Source of the DNA: CAYLYM01 sp964387645
GTDB taxonomy: Bacteria; Calditrichota; Calditrichia; RBG-13-44-9
Assembly: GCA_964387645.1 (NCBI GenBank)
Contig: CAYLYM010000074.1
Span: forward strand, 1-19,118
Direction: 5' to 3'
Length of the DNA stretch: 19,118 nt
The notes beneath the pieces were generated by a model. It searched no databases. It was not told the origin of the DNA and saw only the letters and a program-made list of their open reading frames with translations. This document shows, in pieces, positions 4,912 through 13,111 of the stretch. Every line of letters begins with the position of its first letter. Position 1 is the first letter of the stretch. Position numbers and translations under genes: made by a program.

Positions 4912-7368
4912 ATGAAAATTATCAAATTTGGTGGTAGTTCGGTTGGTACTCCGGATATGGTCAATCGTGTTATTGATATTATTCAGGATAATCTGAACAA
5001 GGGATTTACATTTGCTGTTATTTTCTCAGCTTTTAAAAAAGTAACAAACCAACTCATTTCGGCTGGTGAATTAGCAGCCCAGGGTAAAGCATCGTATCAG
5101 GAAATTTTTCGAGAAATAGAAAATCGACACATTGATACTGTTCGCCAGCTCATTTCTGCCAGAAACCAGAGTAAAGTTCTTTCTCATCTTATCAGTGAAT
5201 TAAATGAATTGCAAGATGTCCTTCATGGTATTTACCTGGTCAAAGAGATTTCTCCGCGTACCATGGATTTTGTGATGAGCTTCGGCGAAAGATTCTCAGC
5301 CTATATTATTAGCGAGGCTCTGCTGGATCGGAGCATCGATTGTGAGTATTTAGACGCCCGGAACTTGGTAAAAACGGATAATCATTTTGGAGCCGCCAAA
5401 GTTAAATTTGAAATTACAAATCAGAATATTCGAGAATATTTTAAGTCACATCCAAGGTTACAGATTATCACGGGATTCATTGGCTCTACTTTGAATAACG
5501 AAACCACCACATTAGGAAGGGGTGGATCAGATTTTACTGCTTCCATTTTCGGAGCAGCTCTGAATGCCTCAGTGATCGAAATCTGGACTGATGTAGATGG
5601 CGTAATGACGGCCGATCCTCGGAAGGTGGAAAAAGCTTTTACCATACCTCACCTCACCTTCGAAGAAGCTATGGAGTTATCTCATTTCGGTGCTGAAGTG
5701 GTTCATCCGGCTACCATGCAGCCAGCTCTTGAAAACAAAATACCTATTCGAATTAAAAATACTTTTAATCCTTTGGCTGAAGGTACTTTAATCAGTAATA
5801 CTGTTCCTACCACAAGCCGTATCATTAAAGGTTTATCTTCGATCGATGATATTGCACTTATTAATGTTATCGGCAGCGGCATGATAGGTGTAGCGGGCAT
5901 AGCTCAGAGAATTTTTGGTGCACTCGCAAGGAAATCCATAAATATTATTCTCATTACCCAGGCTTCTTCAGAACACTCTGTTTGTTTTGCCGTTTTGCCA
6001 TGGCATGCAGAAAAGGCCAAAAGAGCCATCGAAGAAGAATTTCGCACCGAAATTCAAGAGAAAAAAATTAATGATATTATTGTTGAAAAAGACCTATCAA
6101 TCATTGCAGTGGTCGGAGAAAATATGCGGAAAACTCCTGGAATTTCCGGGAAAGTTTTCCAGGCTCTTGGAAAAAATGGTATCAACATCTCAGCAATCGC
6201 ACAGGGTTCTTCTGAACTGAATATTTCCATGGTAGTATCCAAAACAGATGAAACCAAAGCATTGAACGCTATCCATGATGCCTTTTTCCTTTCAAATGTA
6301 AAAACAGCTAACATATTCCTGGTCGGGCCCGGATTAATTGGCGGCACTCTTTTAAAACAGATGAAAAATCAAAGGGACTACTTAAGACAGGAATATTCAC
6401 TGCAAATGAATATTATCGGCATTACAAACACCCGGCGGATGCTCTTTAAAATAGACGGAATTGACCCTATGGAATGGGAGGTTGAATTATATGGCCGGGG
6501 GAAAGATGCAAATCTGGAAGAATTCATTGAGACCATGAAAGAACTGAATTTACCAAATAGTATCTTTGTTGATTGTACATCCAGTGATGAAGTAGTTGCA
6601 AAATATAAAGAAATTTTAAGTGCTAATATTTCCATCGTTACTCCGAACAAGAAAGCCAACTCTTCCAGCTATGATTTTTATCTTGATTTGCGACATACCG
6701 CTTTGAAACATAATGTCAAATTTGCTTATGAAGCCAATGTTGGTGCTGGTTTACCCATCATAAATACATTAAAAGATCTAATTTCTAGCGGCGATAAAGT
6801 GTTAAAAATTGAAGGTGTATTATCTGGAACCTTAAGCTATATTTTTAATACATTTAAAGAAGGAAAAACTTTTAGTGAAACGGTAAAGGAAGCCCAGGAA
6901 AAAGGTTACACCGAACCAGATCCCAGAGAGGATTTAAATGGTCTTGACGTGGCCAGAAAATTATTAATTCTTGCACGTGAGATTGGATTTAAAATAGAAT
7001 TAAAGGATATAAAAGTAGAGAATCTGGTTCCAGAACCTGCCAGACAGGCTAAAACTGTTGAAGAATTTTTTGAAAAATTAAAAGAATTCGATGAAGTCTT
7101 TGAGCAGAGACGTAAGAGCGCTCAAAAAAAAGGTTGTGTATTACGTTATATTGCCCGTATCGAAGCAGGGAGAGCTGAGACGGCTTTGCGGGAAGTAGAT
7201 GCTTCTCATCCTTTCTATTCCCTCTTCGGAAGTGATAATATATTAGCTTTTACCACCAAGAACTGTAAGGATCGCCCCATAGTTGTACAGGGACCTGGTG
7301 CAGGCGCAGAGGTTACCGCCGCCGGTGTTTTCGCTGATATTATTCGAATTGCAAACTATTTAAGTTAA
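4912..7368 (+). CDS. thrA: Bifunctional aspartokinase / homoserine dehydrogenase
   Basis: ThrA carries out the first and third steps of threonine synthesis: aspartate to aspartyl phosphate, and aspartate semialdehyde to homoserine with NAD(P)H. Residues 1-300 are the kinase (KFGGSSVG at 5-12, TTTLGRGGSDFTA near 197-210, EIWTDVDGVMTADPR). Two ACT domains occupy about 315-460. From about 465 the homoserine dehydrogenase follows, with the nucleotide-binding VGPGLIGG near 470, VTPNKKAN, GVLSGTLSYIFNTF near 634, the GYTEPDPREDLNG region, and a C-terminal VQGPGAGAEVTAAGV. At 818 aa it is the usual fusion length. The start is fixed by the conserved N-terminus; the ribosome binding site is weak (AGAAG close to the ATG). 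It is controlled by the upstream attenuator. Threonine feedback is inferred from the fusion type and operon. Confidence 0.95.
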   Translation: MKIIKFGGSSVGTPDMVNRVIDIIQDNLNKGFTFAVIFSAFKKVTNQLISAGELAAQGKASYQEIFREIENRHIDTVRQLISARNQSKVLSHLISELNELQDVLHGIYLVKEISPRTMDFVMSFGERFSAYIISEALLDRSIDCEYLDARNLVKTDNHFGAAKVKFEITNQNIREYFKSHPRLQIITGFIGSTLNNETTTLGRGGSDFTASIFGAALNASVIEIWTDVDGVMTADPRKVEKAFTIPHLTFEEAMELSHFGAEVVHPATMQPALENKIPIRIKNTFNPLAEGTLISNTVPTTSRIIKGLSSIDDIALINVIGSGMIGVAGIAQRIFGALARKSINIILITQASSEHSVCFAVLPWHAEKAKRAIEEEFRTEIQEKKINDIIVEKDLSIIAVVGENMRKTPGISGKVFQALGKNGINISAIAQGSSELNISMVVSKTDETKALNAIHDAFFLSNVKTANIFLVGPGLIGGTLLKQMKNQRDYLRQEYSLQMNIIGITNTRRMLFKIDGIDPMEWEVELYGRGKDANLEEFIETMKELNLPNSIFVDCTSSDEVVAKYKEILSANISIVTPNKKANSSSYDFYLDLRHTALKHNVKFAYEANVGAGLPIINTLKDLISSGDKVLKIEGVLSGTLSYIFNTFKEGKTFSETVKEAQEKGYTEPDPREDLNGLDVARKLLILAREIGFKIELKDIKVENLVPEPARQAKTVEEFFEKLKEFDEVFEQRRKSAQKKGCVLRYIARIEAGRAETALREVDASHPFYSLFGSDNILAFTTKNCKDRPIVVQGPGAGAEVTAAGVFADIIRIANYLS

Positions 7369-7482
7369 ATTAGATAATTATATTTTTCTTAACAAATTAT
7401 GTTTACTTTTTAGTTTATTACGAAGATGCAAAACAAAGGATGAAAGGTAAATCCAAAAAACAAGATAATAGTGAGGATAAAA

Positions 7483-8529
7483 ATGACAATAACAGAAAAA
7501 ATACCCGTGGGAATTCTGGGAGCAACCGGGAGTGTCGGTCAAAAATTTATTGAGTTACTTACCGATCATCCTTGGTTTGATATTACCGAGGTTGCAGCTT
7601 CCGAAAAATCTGCTGGTCAGAAATACGGCCAACGGGTGAAATGGTTTTCTTCTAAACCTCTTCCCCAAAAGATTGCTCAGCTTACTCTAAAACCCTGTGA
7701 ACCGAATTTAAACTGTCAATTGGTGTTCTCCGGATTAGACTCCAGTGTTGCCGGAGAGATCGAAACTGATTTTGCGACAAATGGTTATATTGTTGTTTCC
7801 AATTCCAGAAATCATCGCATGGACAGAGATGTGCCACTCCTGGTTCCCGAAATTAATCCTGATCACTTAGAACTTATTAAGACACAAAAATACAAAAACG
7901 GCTGTATTGTAACTAACCCGAATTGCTCCACTATAGGTCTGGTAATAGCTTTAAAACCACTACTTGATAATTTTGGATTAGAAAGTGTGAATGTCGTTAC
8001 ACTTCAAGCGTTATCAGGCGGAGGGTATCCAGGCGTACCCAGTCTGGACATCATAGAGAACGTTATCCCATATATTTCCGGGGAGGAAGCAAAGATGGAA
8101 AGTGAACCCAAGAAGATTTTTGGGACTTTATCTCAAGGCGAAATTCAAATGAGCAACATTCAGATTAGTGCTCAATGTAACCGAGTACCCGTTATTGACG
8201 GCCACTTAGAATGTATCCAGGTAAAACTAAAGAATTCTGCCAGTAGCGAAGAGATTAAGGCAGCTTGGCAAAATTTTTCTGGCGAACCGCAACGACTGGA
8301 ACTGCCTATGGCACCTTTGAAACCTATTTACTATTTTGAAGAGGAAAACTACCCACAGCCGCGTCTTCACCGTAGTCTGGATAAAGGGATGGCAGTTTCG
8401 GTTGGGCGATTAAGGAAAGATTCACTGTTTGATTACAAGTTCATCGCTTTGTCACACAATACTATCAGGGGTGCCGCAGGCGGCGCCATACTTTGTGCAG
8501 AATTAATGAAAGCTAGAGGTTATTTCTAA
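7483..8529 (+). CDS. asd: Aspartate-semialdehyde dehydrogenase (archaeal/fungal type)
   Basis: Asd reduces aspartyl phosphate to aspartate semialdehyde with NADPH, supplying both the lysine and homoserine branches. The Rossmann motif GATGSVG lies at 13-19, the catalytic Cys148 in TNPNCSTIGL, and the catalytic His241 in CNRVPVIDGHLE. SGGGYPGVPSLD and the 348-aa length match the archaeal/fungal class rather than the shorter Gram-negative class. ATG 7483 is preferred because GAGGA precedes it by 5 nt; an in-frame GTG at 7471 overlaps that site. It lies 114 nt after thrA, and its stop overlaps the thrB start as TAATG. Placing the only asd seen here in the thr operon means lysine synthesis depends on the same transcript, unless another copy exists elsewhere. 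Confidence 0.93.
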   Translation: MTITEKIPVGILGATGSVGQKFIELLTDHPWFDITEVAASEKSAGQKYGQRVKWFSSKPLPQKIAQLTLKPCEPNLNCQLVFSGLDSSVAGEIETDFATNGYIVVSNSRNHRMDRDVPLLVPEINPDHLELIKTQKYKNGCIVTNPNCSTIGLVIALKPLLDNFGLESVNVVTLQALSGGGYPGVPSLDIIENVIPYISGEEAKMESEPKKIFGTLSQGEIQMSNIQISAQCNRVPVIDGHLECIQVKLKNSASSEEIKAAWQNFSGEPQRLELPMAPLKPIYYFEEENYPQPRLHRSLDKGMAVSVGRLRKDSLFDYKFIALSHNTIRGAAGGAILCAELMKARGYF

Positions 8530-9524
8530 TGCAGAGTTCTGAAAGGATAAAAAATATCAGAACTAATCGAAAACAAAATCGGAATTCAAATCAATACGAA
8601 ATTAGAGTATTTGCTCCCGCATCAGTTACCAACGTAAGCTGCGGATTCGATATAATGGGCTTTGCACTGGAGTGGCCTGGCGACGAGATCGTTTTACGTT
8701 TGAAAAAAGAACCGAATATTACTATTAAAAAAATAACTAACGATCAGGGTAAGCTACCCTTAGATCCTTACAAAAATACTGCTGGCCGTTCACTCATGGC
8801 ACTGGCTGAACACCTGGGATTCAGTGATGGAATTGATATGGAAATTCATAAAAAAATGGCTATGGGGAGTGGATTAGGATCCAGCGCTGCCAGTGCAGTA
8901 GCCAGTGTTTATGCTTTGAATATGCTTTTAGACCAGCCTTTAGATAAAAAAGAGCTGTTGCCTTTTGCCCTGGAAGGCGAAAAATTAAGTAGCGGCGGTC
9001 ATGTTCATGCAGATAACGTGGCTGCCTCCCTCTTTGGCGGATTTATCATTGTCAGAAGCCTGGAACCCATTGAAATTGTTAATATTGATTACCCGGAGGA
9101 CCTGCATTGTGCCGTCATTCACCCACAAATTGAATTAAAAACCGCGGAAATGCGGCGGATTATTCGGCAGGAAATCACCCTCGGAAATGCGGTACAGCAA
9201 TGGGGCAACATTGCTGGCCTGGTGGCTGGACTGATGAAAAAAGACTACGGTTTGATTAGCCGGTCGTTGCAGGATGTCATCATCGAACCAGTACGCTCTA
9301 AAGTTATTCCAGGATACGATGAGGTTAAAAAGGCAGCTATTTCTGCTGGTGCCCTGGGAAGTAGTATTTCTGGTTCCGGCCCATCTATTTTCGCTTTGTG
9401 TAAATCAAAAGAAATTGCATACAAAGCTGCGCAGGCCATGCAAAATGTTTACCAGAAAATTAATATAGAAAGTGATATCTATATTTCTAAGATCAACAAA
9501 GATGGTCCACGGGTCATTTCTTAA
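8529..9524 (+). CDS. thrB: Homoserine kinase (GHMP family)
   Basis: ThrB phosphorylates homoserine to O-phosphohomoserine with ATP. GHMP kinase hallmarks are an N-terminal PASVTNVSCGFDIMGFAL, the phosphate-binding GSGLGSSAAS near 113-122, and a C-terminal SSISGSGPSIFAL. The ATG shares its A with the asd stop (TAATG), so translation is coupled. About 24 basic, polar residues precede the conserved start of the fold, slightly longer than usual homoserine kinases (about 310 aa); no internal start replaces this one. The order asd-thrB-thrC supports the assignment over other GHMP kinases such as mevalonate kinase. Confidence 0.93.
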   Translation: MQSSERIKNIRTNRKQNRNSNQYEIRVFAPASVTNVSCGFDIMGFALEWPGDEIVLRLKKEPNITIKKITNDQGKLPLDPYKNTAGRSLMALAEHLGFSDGIDMEIHKKMAMGSGLGSSAASAVASVYALNMLLDQPLDKKELLPFALEGEKLSSGGHVHADNVAASLFGGFIIVRSLEPIEIVNIDYPEDLHCAVIHPQIELKTAEMRRIIRQEITLGNAVQQWGNIAGLVAGLMKKDYGLISRSLQDVIIEPVRSKVIPGYDEVKKAAISAGALGSSISGSGPSIFALCKSKEIAYKAAQAMQNVYQKINIESDIYISKINKDGPRVIS

Positions 9525-9644
9525 ATCTAAAATTACCTCAGGAAATAGCAACGAAACAAAATAAGGGATGAAAATTCAAACATAAAATTAATTTGAATTT
9601 AAGAAAAAAAGAAGAATTAAATAGAAGATTGAGGAGGTATAGAG

Positions 9645-10949
9645 TTGAAATATCGATCAACAAGAAATAAAAAACACATTGTATCTTTTAAAGAAGCTGT
9701 TTTACAGGGAATTGCTCCTGATGGCGGTTTATATATGCCGGTGAAAATTCCCAAGCTTCCGTCCGATTTTTTTCAACAAATAGAAAAAATAGATTTTCAA
9801 GAACTGGCATTCTGTGCTGCAAGACTCTTCATAGATGAAGAATTGCCTGAGAAAATATTATGGGAAATCATTCAGGATGCTTACAATTTTGATGCGCCTT
9901 TGATTAAGATTAGTGAAAATTTAAACATTCTGGAACTATTTCATGGCCCCACTCTTGCTTTCAAAGATTTCGGTGCACGATTTATGGCCAGAACAATTTC
10001 CTATTTCAATCGTAATAGCGATAACCAGGTTACCATTCTGGTTGCCACTTCTGGAGATACAGGAAGTGCAGTAGCCAATGGTTTTTTAAACCAACCAGGT
10101 GTGGAAGTAGTTCTCCTCTATCCTTCCGGTATGGTAAGCGAAATTCAGGAAAAACAGCTCACTACTTTGAAAGGTAATGTGACTGCCCTTGAAGTAGAAG
10201 GTACATTCGATGATTGCCAGCGCCTAGTGAAAACTGCATTTTTAGATAAAGAACTAAAAGAACGTAAAAAGTTTTCTTCGGCAAATTCGATCAATATTGC
10301 CAGACTTATACCCCAATCTTTTTATTATCTTTTTGCCTATGCTCAATTAGAAATAAAAGACAGTCCTATTATCATCTCAGTTCCCAGTGGTAATTTAGGT
10401 AATCTTACTGCAGGATTATTTGCCAGGGAAATGGGTATGCCGGTATTTAAATTCATTGCGGCGCTTAATATTAATGACGTTTTTTTAAAATATCTCAAAA
10501 CAGGAATTTTCAAATCACAAGCTGCCATTCCAACCATCTCAAACGCCATGGATGTGGGAAATCCCAGTAACTTTGCTCGGATACTGGATCTTTATTTAGA
10601 AGATTATCAAACAGTAAAAAAAGTTATCTATGGTGCCAGTTTTACAGATGAGCAGACCCGTGAGGCCATAAAAGAAGTTTTTGACAGATATCAATATATT
10701 ATTGATCCACATGGGGCAGTAGGATATCTGGCATTAAAACAATATCTTGCTGAAAAATCGATGAAACACTTTCAGGGTATTGTATTAGAAACAGCCCATC
10801 CCGCAAAATTTAGCCAGTCAGTCGAGGAAGTTATTTCACAAAAAGTCGAGACACCTCCTGTTCTGGCACAATGCTTACGTAAAGAGAAAAGAACAATAAA
10901 AATCTCCAAAGATTTCAAGGATTTTAAAGATTTTCTTTTATCAAATTAA
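9645..10949 (+). CDS. thrC: Threonine synthase
   Basis: ThrC is a PLP enzyme converting O-phosphohomoserine and water to L-threonine and phosphate. The N-terminal YRSTRNKKHIVSFKEAVLQG and APDGGLYMP are typical, as are the PLP-lysine motif HGPTLAFKDFGARF (Lys107), VATSGDTGSAVANGF and SVPSGNLGNLTAGL. At 434 aa it matches the E. coli-like shorter class. The start is a TTG at 9645, supported by a strong GAGGAGG 7 nt upstream; no ATG lies nearby in frame. It is separated from thrB by 120 nt of AT-rich sequence in which I see no promoter or terminator, and it closes the thr operon. Confidence 0.94.
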   Translation: MKYRSTRNKKHIVSFKEAVLQGIAPDGGLYMPVKIPKLPSDFFQQIEKIDFQELAFCAARLFIDEELPEKILWEIIQDAYNFDAPLIKISENLNILELFHGPTLAFKDFGARFMARTISYFNRNSDNQVTILVATSGDTGSAVANGFLNQPGVEVVLLYPSGMVSEIQEKQLTTLKGNVTALEVEGTFDDCQRLVKTAFLDKELKERKKFSSANSINIARLIPQSFYYLFAYAQLEIKDSPIIISVPSGNLGNLTAGLFAREMGMPVFKFIAALNINDVFLKYLKTGIFKSQAAIPTISNAMDVGNPSNFARILDLYLEDYQTVKKVIYGASFTDEQTREAIKEVFDRYQYIIDPHGAVGYLALKQYLAEKSMKHFQGIVLETAHPAKFSQSVEEVISQKVETPPVLAQCLRKEKRTIKISKDFKDFKDFLLSN

Positions 10950-11412
10950 AATTAACTTAATTCTTAACTTAAACTAAATAAGATTAAAAGTAAAAGAAAA
11001 TTTCATTATTCGTTTAAATATGAAGAAATGATAATTGATTGTAACTTCAGGAAAATAAAGAAATTCATTGAACTTAGTTGTTATTTTAACTGTAATCTGC
11101 AATTTATCGAGTACAAAATGAGAATTTTGGTATTCGGGTTTTGGTAAAAAGAATATTTACAGCAAAATTAAAGGATCCTGTATTTCGGATTAAAAAGAAT
11201 AATCATTGAAACAAAAAACTAAAACAAAAGAAATCAAAGATGAATGATATTATCCTTATTCATTTCCCAATATCATCAGATATTTTTGGGATATTAAATA
11301 TTTTATCGAAAATCATAAGATTTATTAAGAATGGTTCTTACGTTTTAAAACATATTTTCAAAAGCTATTAAAAAATAAAGTTGAGAAATAAAAATAATGA
11401 GGGAGTTTTCCA
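10950..11412. other. 463-nt AT-rich spacer between thrC and proC
   Basis: No ORF of coding character, RNA gene or clear terminator was found. An imperfect hairpin lies at 11266-11290 (CCCAATATC paired with GATATT and GGG around a 3-nt bulge) without a following T run. A weak promoter-like pair, TTTACA (11156-11161) and TGTATT (11179-11184) 17 nt apart, could serve proC with a long leader. GAGGGAG just before 11413 is the proC ribosome binding site. Confidence 0.5.
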
Positions 11413-12231
11413 ATGAATTCAGAAACCAGAATAGCCATTCTTGGCGGAGGAAATTTAGGAACTGCAATCGCCAATGGTTTAGATAATGCCGGCGTGGTTC
11501 CAGTAGAAAATATTACTATAACCAGGAAGAACATACATCTTCTGGAGGATTTCCGGAAACGGGGTTTTGTCATCACCAGGGATAATAAACAAGCAGTCAG
11601 AAATTCCCATATCATCATTGTGGCAGTACAACCTCAACAACTCAATGGATTGTTGGATGAAATTAAACATGAATTAGATGCTAAAAAACATATTCTCATT
11701 TCGGTAGTTTCTGGAGCAAGCATCAGAGCTATAAAAAAGCATATTGGAGAAGATATCCCAGTAGTTCGCGCTATGCCAAATACTGCAATTGCAATACAAG
11801 AATCCATCACTTGCTTATCGTCCGATAGTAATGGAGATACCACATTAGAAATTGCCAAAAAAATATTTAATTCAGTTGGAGAAACTATCGTTATTGACGA
11901 GGAACTGATGATACCAGCAACAGCCCTTGGTGCCTGTGGAGTAGCCTTCTTCCTCCGTGCAATTCGAGCAGCAAGCCAGGGCGGCATCGAGATTGGTTTC
12001 CATTCCGAAGATGCACTTTTCATTGCAGCACAAACAGCTAAAGGCGCTGCTTCACTTCTTTTGAGTAGAAAAAACCATCCAGAGATGGAGGTAGATAAAG
12101 TCACCACACCTCGTGGCTGTACTATTTCAGGATTGAATCAGATGGAACACAATGGATTTAGTTCTGCGATGATTAAGGGTATTGTCACTTCTGCAAATAA
12201 AGCCGCGATTTTATATAAAACGGATGATTAA
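11413..12231 (+). CDS. proC: Pyrroline-5-carboxylate reductase
   Basis: ProC reduces pyrroline-5-carboxylate to L-proline with NAD(P)H, the last step of proline synthesis. The Rossmann motif ILGGGNLGTAIANGL is at 9-23, VAVQPQQL and VVRAMPNTAI follow, and the C-terminal dimer domain holds TTPRGCTISGLNQMEHNGF. The usual GSGPAFF segment reads GACGVAFFLRAIRAASQGG, and the usual SPGGTT reads TPRGCT; I associate this variant with ProC of Bacteroidetes-like bacteria. At 272 aa the length is normal. ATG 11413 has GAGGGAG about 7 nt upstream. It is the only gene here outside the aspartate and branched-chain families and is isolated by long spacers on both sides, so it is probably a separate transcription unit. 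Confidence 0.9.
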   Translation: MNSETRIAILGGGNLGTAIANGLDNAGVVPVENITITRKNIHLLEDFRKRGFVITRDNKQAVRNSHIIIVAVQPQQLNGLLDEIKHELDAKKHILISVVSGASIRAIKKHIGEDIPVVRAMPNTAIAIQESITCLSSDSNGDTTLEIAKKIFNSVGETIVIDEELMIPATALGACGVAFFLRAIRAASQGGIEIGFHSEDALFIAAQTAKGAASLLLSRKNHPEMEVDKVTTPRGCTISGLNQMEHNGFSSAMIKGIVTSANKAAILYKTDD

Positions 12232-12702
<471 letters not shown>

Positions 12703-12731
12703 TTGACATCAGATAAAAAATAATTTATTAT
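12703..12731 (+). promoter_or_regulatory. Promoter of the ilv operon
   Basis: Consensus TTGACA (12703-12708) and TATTAT (12726-12731) are exactly 17 nt apart. Transcription would start near 12738, about 20 nt before the first ATG of the leader ORF. This is the best promoter match in the window. Confidence 0.7.
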
Positions 12732-12756
12732 TTGCAACAATTTTTGTGAATTAAGA

Positions 12757-12969
12757 ATGGGAATGCAAATGTTTGAAGGATCGATGACAGCTTTTCAAGT
12801 TTTGCAAAGCACAACGGGTAACAAATCCGTTGTTACAGTCATCGATTCTCTTACTTCGCTTTCCCGACTTATTCCGCGCTCGATTTTGCGCTTATCTTTA
12901 ATCATTAACCTACTATTAATTATTATTCTAGGGATTCTGCTTCTAGGCAGCCTAATTATAATAGGATAA
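12757..12969 (+). CDS. Leu/Ile-rich leader ORF of the ilv operon
   Basis: The frame encodes 70 residues from ATG 12757, although ATG 12769 (GGGAA 6 nt upstream) or ATG 12784 may be the true start. Codons 46-70 hold 10 Leu and 9 Ile in 25, including LIINLLLIIIL and SLIII; Val occurs earlier (VVTV, codons 25-28). It lies directly behind a strong promoter and in front of ilvD, so it is best read as an attenuation leader peptide sensing Leu and Ile. It is longer than enterobacterial ilv leaders (about 32 aa). The hydrophobic end could alternatively be a membrane-inserting micropeptide, but the overlapping RNA pairings favour regulation. No homologue is recognised by eye. Confidence 0.7.
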   Translation: MGMQMFEGSMTAFQVLQSTTGNKSVVTVIDSLTSLSRLIPRSILRLSLIINLLLIIILGILLLGSLIIIG

Positions 12970-13084
12970 CTATAAAGCCTGAAGCGAATCCCGAAGAGCA
13001 CATCAAAATCTTAAAATCCAAATAACAAAAGACTGAAAAAAGAGATTCGCTTCAGGAGGGTAAAGTATATCCAGTTAAAGCGAA
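12931..13084 (+). promoter_or_regulatory. Alternating RNA pairings of the ilv leader (1:2, 2:3, 3:4)
   Basis: Segment 1 (12931-12947, GGGATTCTGCTTCTAGG, inside the Leu/Ile codons) pairs with segment 2 (12978-12992, CCTGAAGCGAATCCC) with two single-base bulges. Segment 2 also pairs perfectly over 13 bp with segment 3 (13044-13056, GATTCGCTTCAGG). Segment 3 pairs over 7 bp with segment 4 (TTCGCTT 13046-13052 with AAGCGAA 13078-13084). A ribosome stalled on the Leu/Ile codons would cover segment 1 and allow 2:3. No T run follows segment 4, so 3:4 is not an ordinary intrinsic terminator. Confidence 0.65.
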
Positions 13085-13111
13085 AGTAGAAAATTAGAAG
13101 GTGGAGAGAAT

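Noticed and set aside
11634..12107. A 157-codon minus-strand open frame inside proC.
   Set aside because: It lies fully opposite a well-recognised ProC and has no features of its own.
13053..13080. A perfect-looking ribosome binding site (AGGAGGG, 13054-13060) upstream of ilvD.
   Set aside because: No ATG, GTG or TTG follows at usable distance, and ilvD has its own site near 13097. The G-rich part is largely dictated by pairing segment 3.
12732..13111. A T-box leader upstream of ilvD.
   Set aside because: I see no conserved T-box sequence and no terminator. The coding leader and its pairings explain the region better.
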